From the NCBI GenBank assembly GCA_013397075.1, contig VWZS01007632.1:475149-539148 (forward strand): a stretch of 64,000 bases of DNA, in the 5' to 3' direction. This stretch comes from Rhabdornis inornatus. Lineage: Eukaryota > Chordata > Aves > Passeriformes > Rhabdornithidae. The notes below the pieces were generated by a model. That model worked only from the letters and a program-made list of their open reading frames with translations, was not told the DNA's origin and searched no databases. A program made the position numbers and the translations under genes. Numbering within the stretch: position 1 is the stretch's first letter; every line of letters begins with the position of its first letter. Positions 62,531 to 64,000 of the stretch are shown here, in pieces.

Positions 62531-64000
62531 TCTCCACAGGCTTCCACCCTCACCCCATCTGCTGTGGGGGATGCTGCTTGCACATCTCCCAGAAGTGGGA
62601 ACTTGCTCTAAAAAAACCCAAACCCAGCCTTCAGAATTACTTATTAAGGAAAGTAATCTGCGAATTTATGTTGTTTCCGTAAATTTCTGTTGGAATTCTC
62701 CAACTGTGAGCTGGCAAAAAGGCACTCGGATGTTCTCTCTGTGTGTATTTGCATATATATATTTCTGTGTGTGTACACACATTAAAAGTAGCTCTGCTCA
62801 AAGGTGAAACTGGTGATAGTGTCTTGGAGCAAGTGGGATACAGAATCCCTCCAATGGACAGGCTTTTCCACTGAATTCTCTCTCAACAATAGTGTTGGCA
62901 CATTTTTAGATGTGTGATTACATATAAATAAGTCTTAGAAAACAGCAACTGATAAGGAATTTTTGAAGTGAGCAATAACTGGGTAAAATATGTAAGGGTA
63001 GATGGCATGTCTTCTGGGGTATTGACTCTTCAAACCTGTTGCTGGTCCAAAATTAAGTATTGCTGTTCTGTTTTCCAAATCAGTGTAATTATGGAACAAG
63101 GAAAAAAAATATTTGTGCATACCTTTTAATTTAATTTTTTTTTAAATAGAAGATGAAAGAGACAACATATTTTGTCTGTGAGCTTTTGAAATATTAGAAA
63201 TACTTTGGAGAGATAGATTAGTTGGCAGAGTGCATGTTGTTGGACTGCTGTTCAGAAACAGGAGCAGCTTTTGGTGGGTATGAGCATTTTGATAAATCTG
63301 ATAACACACTCATTTCCGTGGCCTTAAAAGAGGGATTGTCTGGTCACAAACCTTGGATGAAATACGTGGATAACTTTTCCAAAAATCTCTCTAATTACTG
63401 CAATGATCACACATAAAGTTCTTAGGCACATTCTGTTTCTTTTTTTCAAATACCTTCCTGCTTTAGGACACAGATGAGAGAGTGTTGATATTTGGGGGAT
63501 TTGGGGGCATTGTTGTCTGTTTTCTGCACTTCTTTAAATTGCACAATATCCTTTTAGAGTGTAACCTTTTAAAACTTACTCCTACTTTATACCTCTACAT
63601 ATGACCCTGGAAGATGAATGGGGAGAACAACATAAAGAAACAGAAGATAAAATTTGAACACTTGTAAGTTGACTTTTCCCAGTGATAGTTCTTTGATGGT
63701 TTGTGTTATTTTCAGCTCTGTAAAAGAGGGTGAAAAAGTGGGGATTTTCCCCTGTTGATGCTTGGCATCATCCACAGCATCATCTGCAGCATTTAAGGAT
63801 AAGCAGATATTTCAGTGCCAGCAGCATCTCCAGGTTTCTTTCTTTCCTCAGCAATGATCTGAAGGAAGAGAACAAGGCCCACAAGTCCTGACTTGCTGCT
63901 GCGAAATAGGAAAGGCTATAATTGAAACTTTGGCATTGGCTGCATGTCCCTTTCATAAGTATTTGCTTTGTACCTTGCAGGATTAAAAAAATTGGAAGTG

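Larger units (their letters stand above)
49254..64000 (+). other. CUX1: CUX1 intron 2 (partial, runs off the window)
   Basis: The intron begins with a consensus donor GTAAGAG and is still open at the right edge, at least 14.7 kb. I looked for exon 3, which in known CUX1 begins DLRKQVAPLLKSFQ, and did not find it. The final bases (CTTGCAGGATTAAAAAAATT) contain a CAG but do not encode that sequence. The intron is AT-leaning and contains a pyrimidine tract, a CR1 remnant, a GT microsatellite, a candidate ancient repeat-derived element and a CpG-retaining patch, listed separately. No other gene was recognised. Confidence 0.85.

Noticed and set aside
62766..62781. TGTGTGTACACACA palindrome
   Set aside because: A 14-bp palindrome made of simple GT/AC repeat next to an AT run; expected in microsatellite-like sequence.
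1..64000. CRISPR array, bacterial operon, phage, plasmid or viral genes
   Set aside because: No spaced direct repeats of the right size, no dense coding, and clear vertebrate intron, exon and CR1 features; tandem repeats here are micro- and minisatellites.

Overview
The window is vertebrate nuclear DNA, most likely from a bird. Three truncated CR1 retrotransposon fragments are recognisable and I see no Alu, L1 or B1-type repeats. Interspersed repeats are sparse, introns are long, and the first ~720 bases are a CpG island. No prokaryotic, plasmid or viral gene organisation is visible.

One gene can be supported: CUX1 (cut-like homeobox 1 / CCAAT-displacement protein, also the source of the Golgi protein CASP), on the + strand. 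The firm anchor is a 111-base, phase-0 internal exon at 49143-49253, with a strong acceptor and donor, encoding 37 residues of the CUX1/CASP N-terminal coiled-coil region. It matches CUX1 rather than its paralogue CUX2. The rest of the window is read as the 5' part of this gene: promoter CpG island (1-~725), a candidate alternative first exon ending at 576, intron 1 (~48.6 kb, 577-49142), exon 2, and the first ~14.7 kb of intron 2, which runs off the right edge. The exon encoding the classical CUX1/CASP N-terminus (starting MAANVGSMFQ) is not in the window and probably lies just upstream. Exon 3 was not found.

The island has an orderly promoter-like arrangement: GC box at 305, inverted CCAAT boxes at 388 and 452, AT-rich TATA-like box at 443, a 3-codon uORF at 536 whose stop overlaps the next ATG, and an ATG at 547 followed ten codons later by a consensus donor in the correct phase for exon 2. 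This is a testable candidate for the short-N-terminus CUX1 isoform.

The introns hold microsatellites (TG, AT, GGAT/ATCC), a 70-bp minisatellite (three copies plus a stub), G-quadruplex-capable tracts, a perfect 13-bp inverted repeat, a GC-rich block with an A12 tail flanked by an 8-bp direct repeat (possible retroposed insert), a long pyrimidine tract, and several CpG-retaining patches that may be regulatory. Open frames of up to ~220 codons occur but arise from tandem repeats or chance. I found no RNA gene, CRISPR array, intact transposon or new multi-gene system. The most useful leads are the candidate first exon with its uORF, the 27 kb insert, the 43.9 kb hairpin and the conserved-looking regulatory patches.
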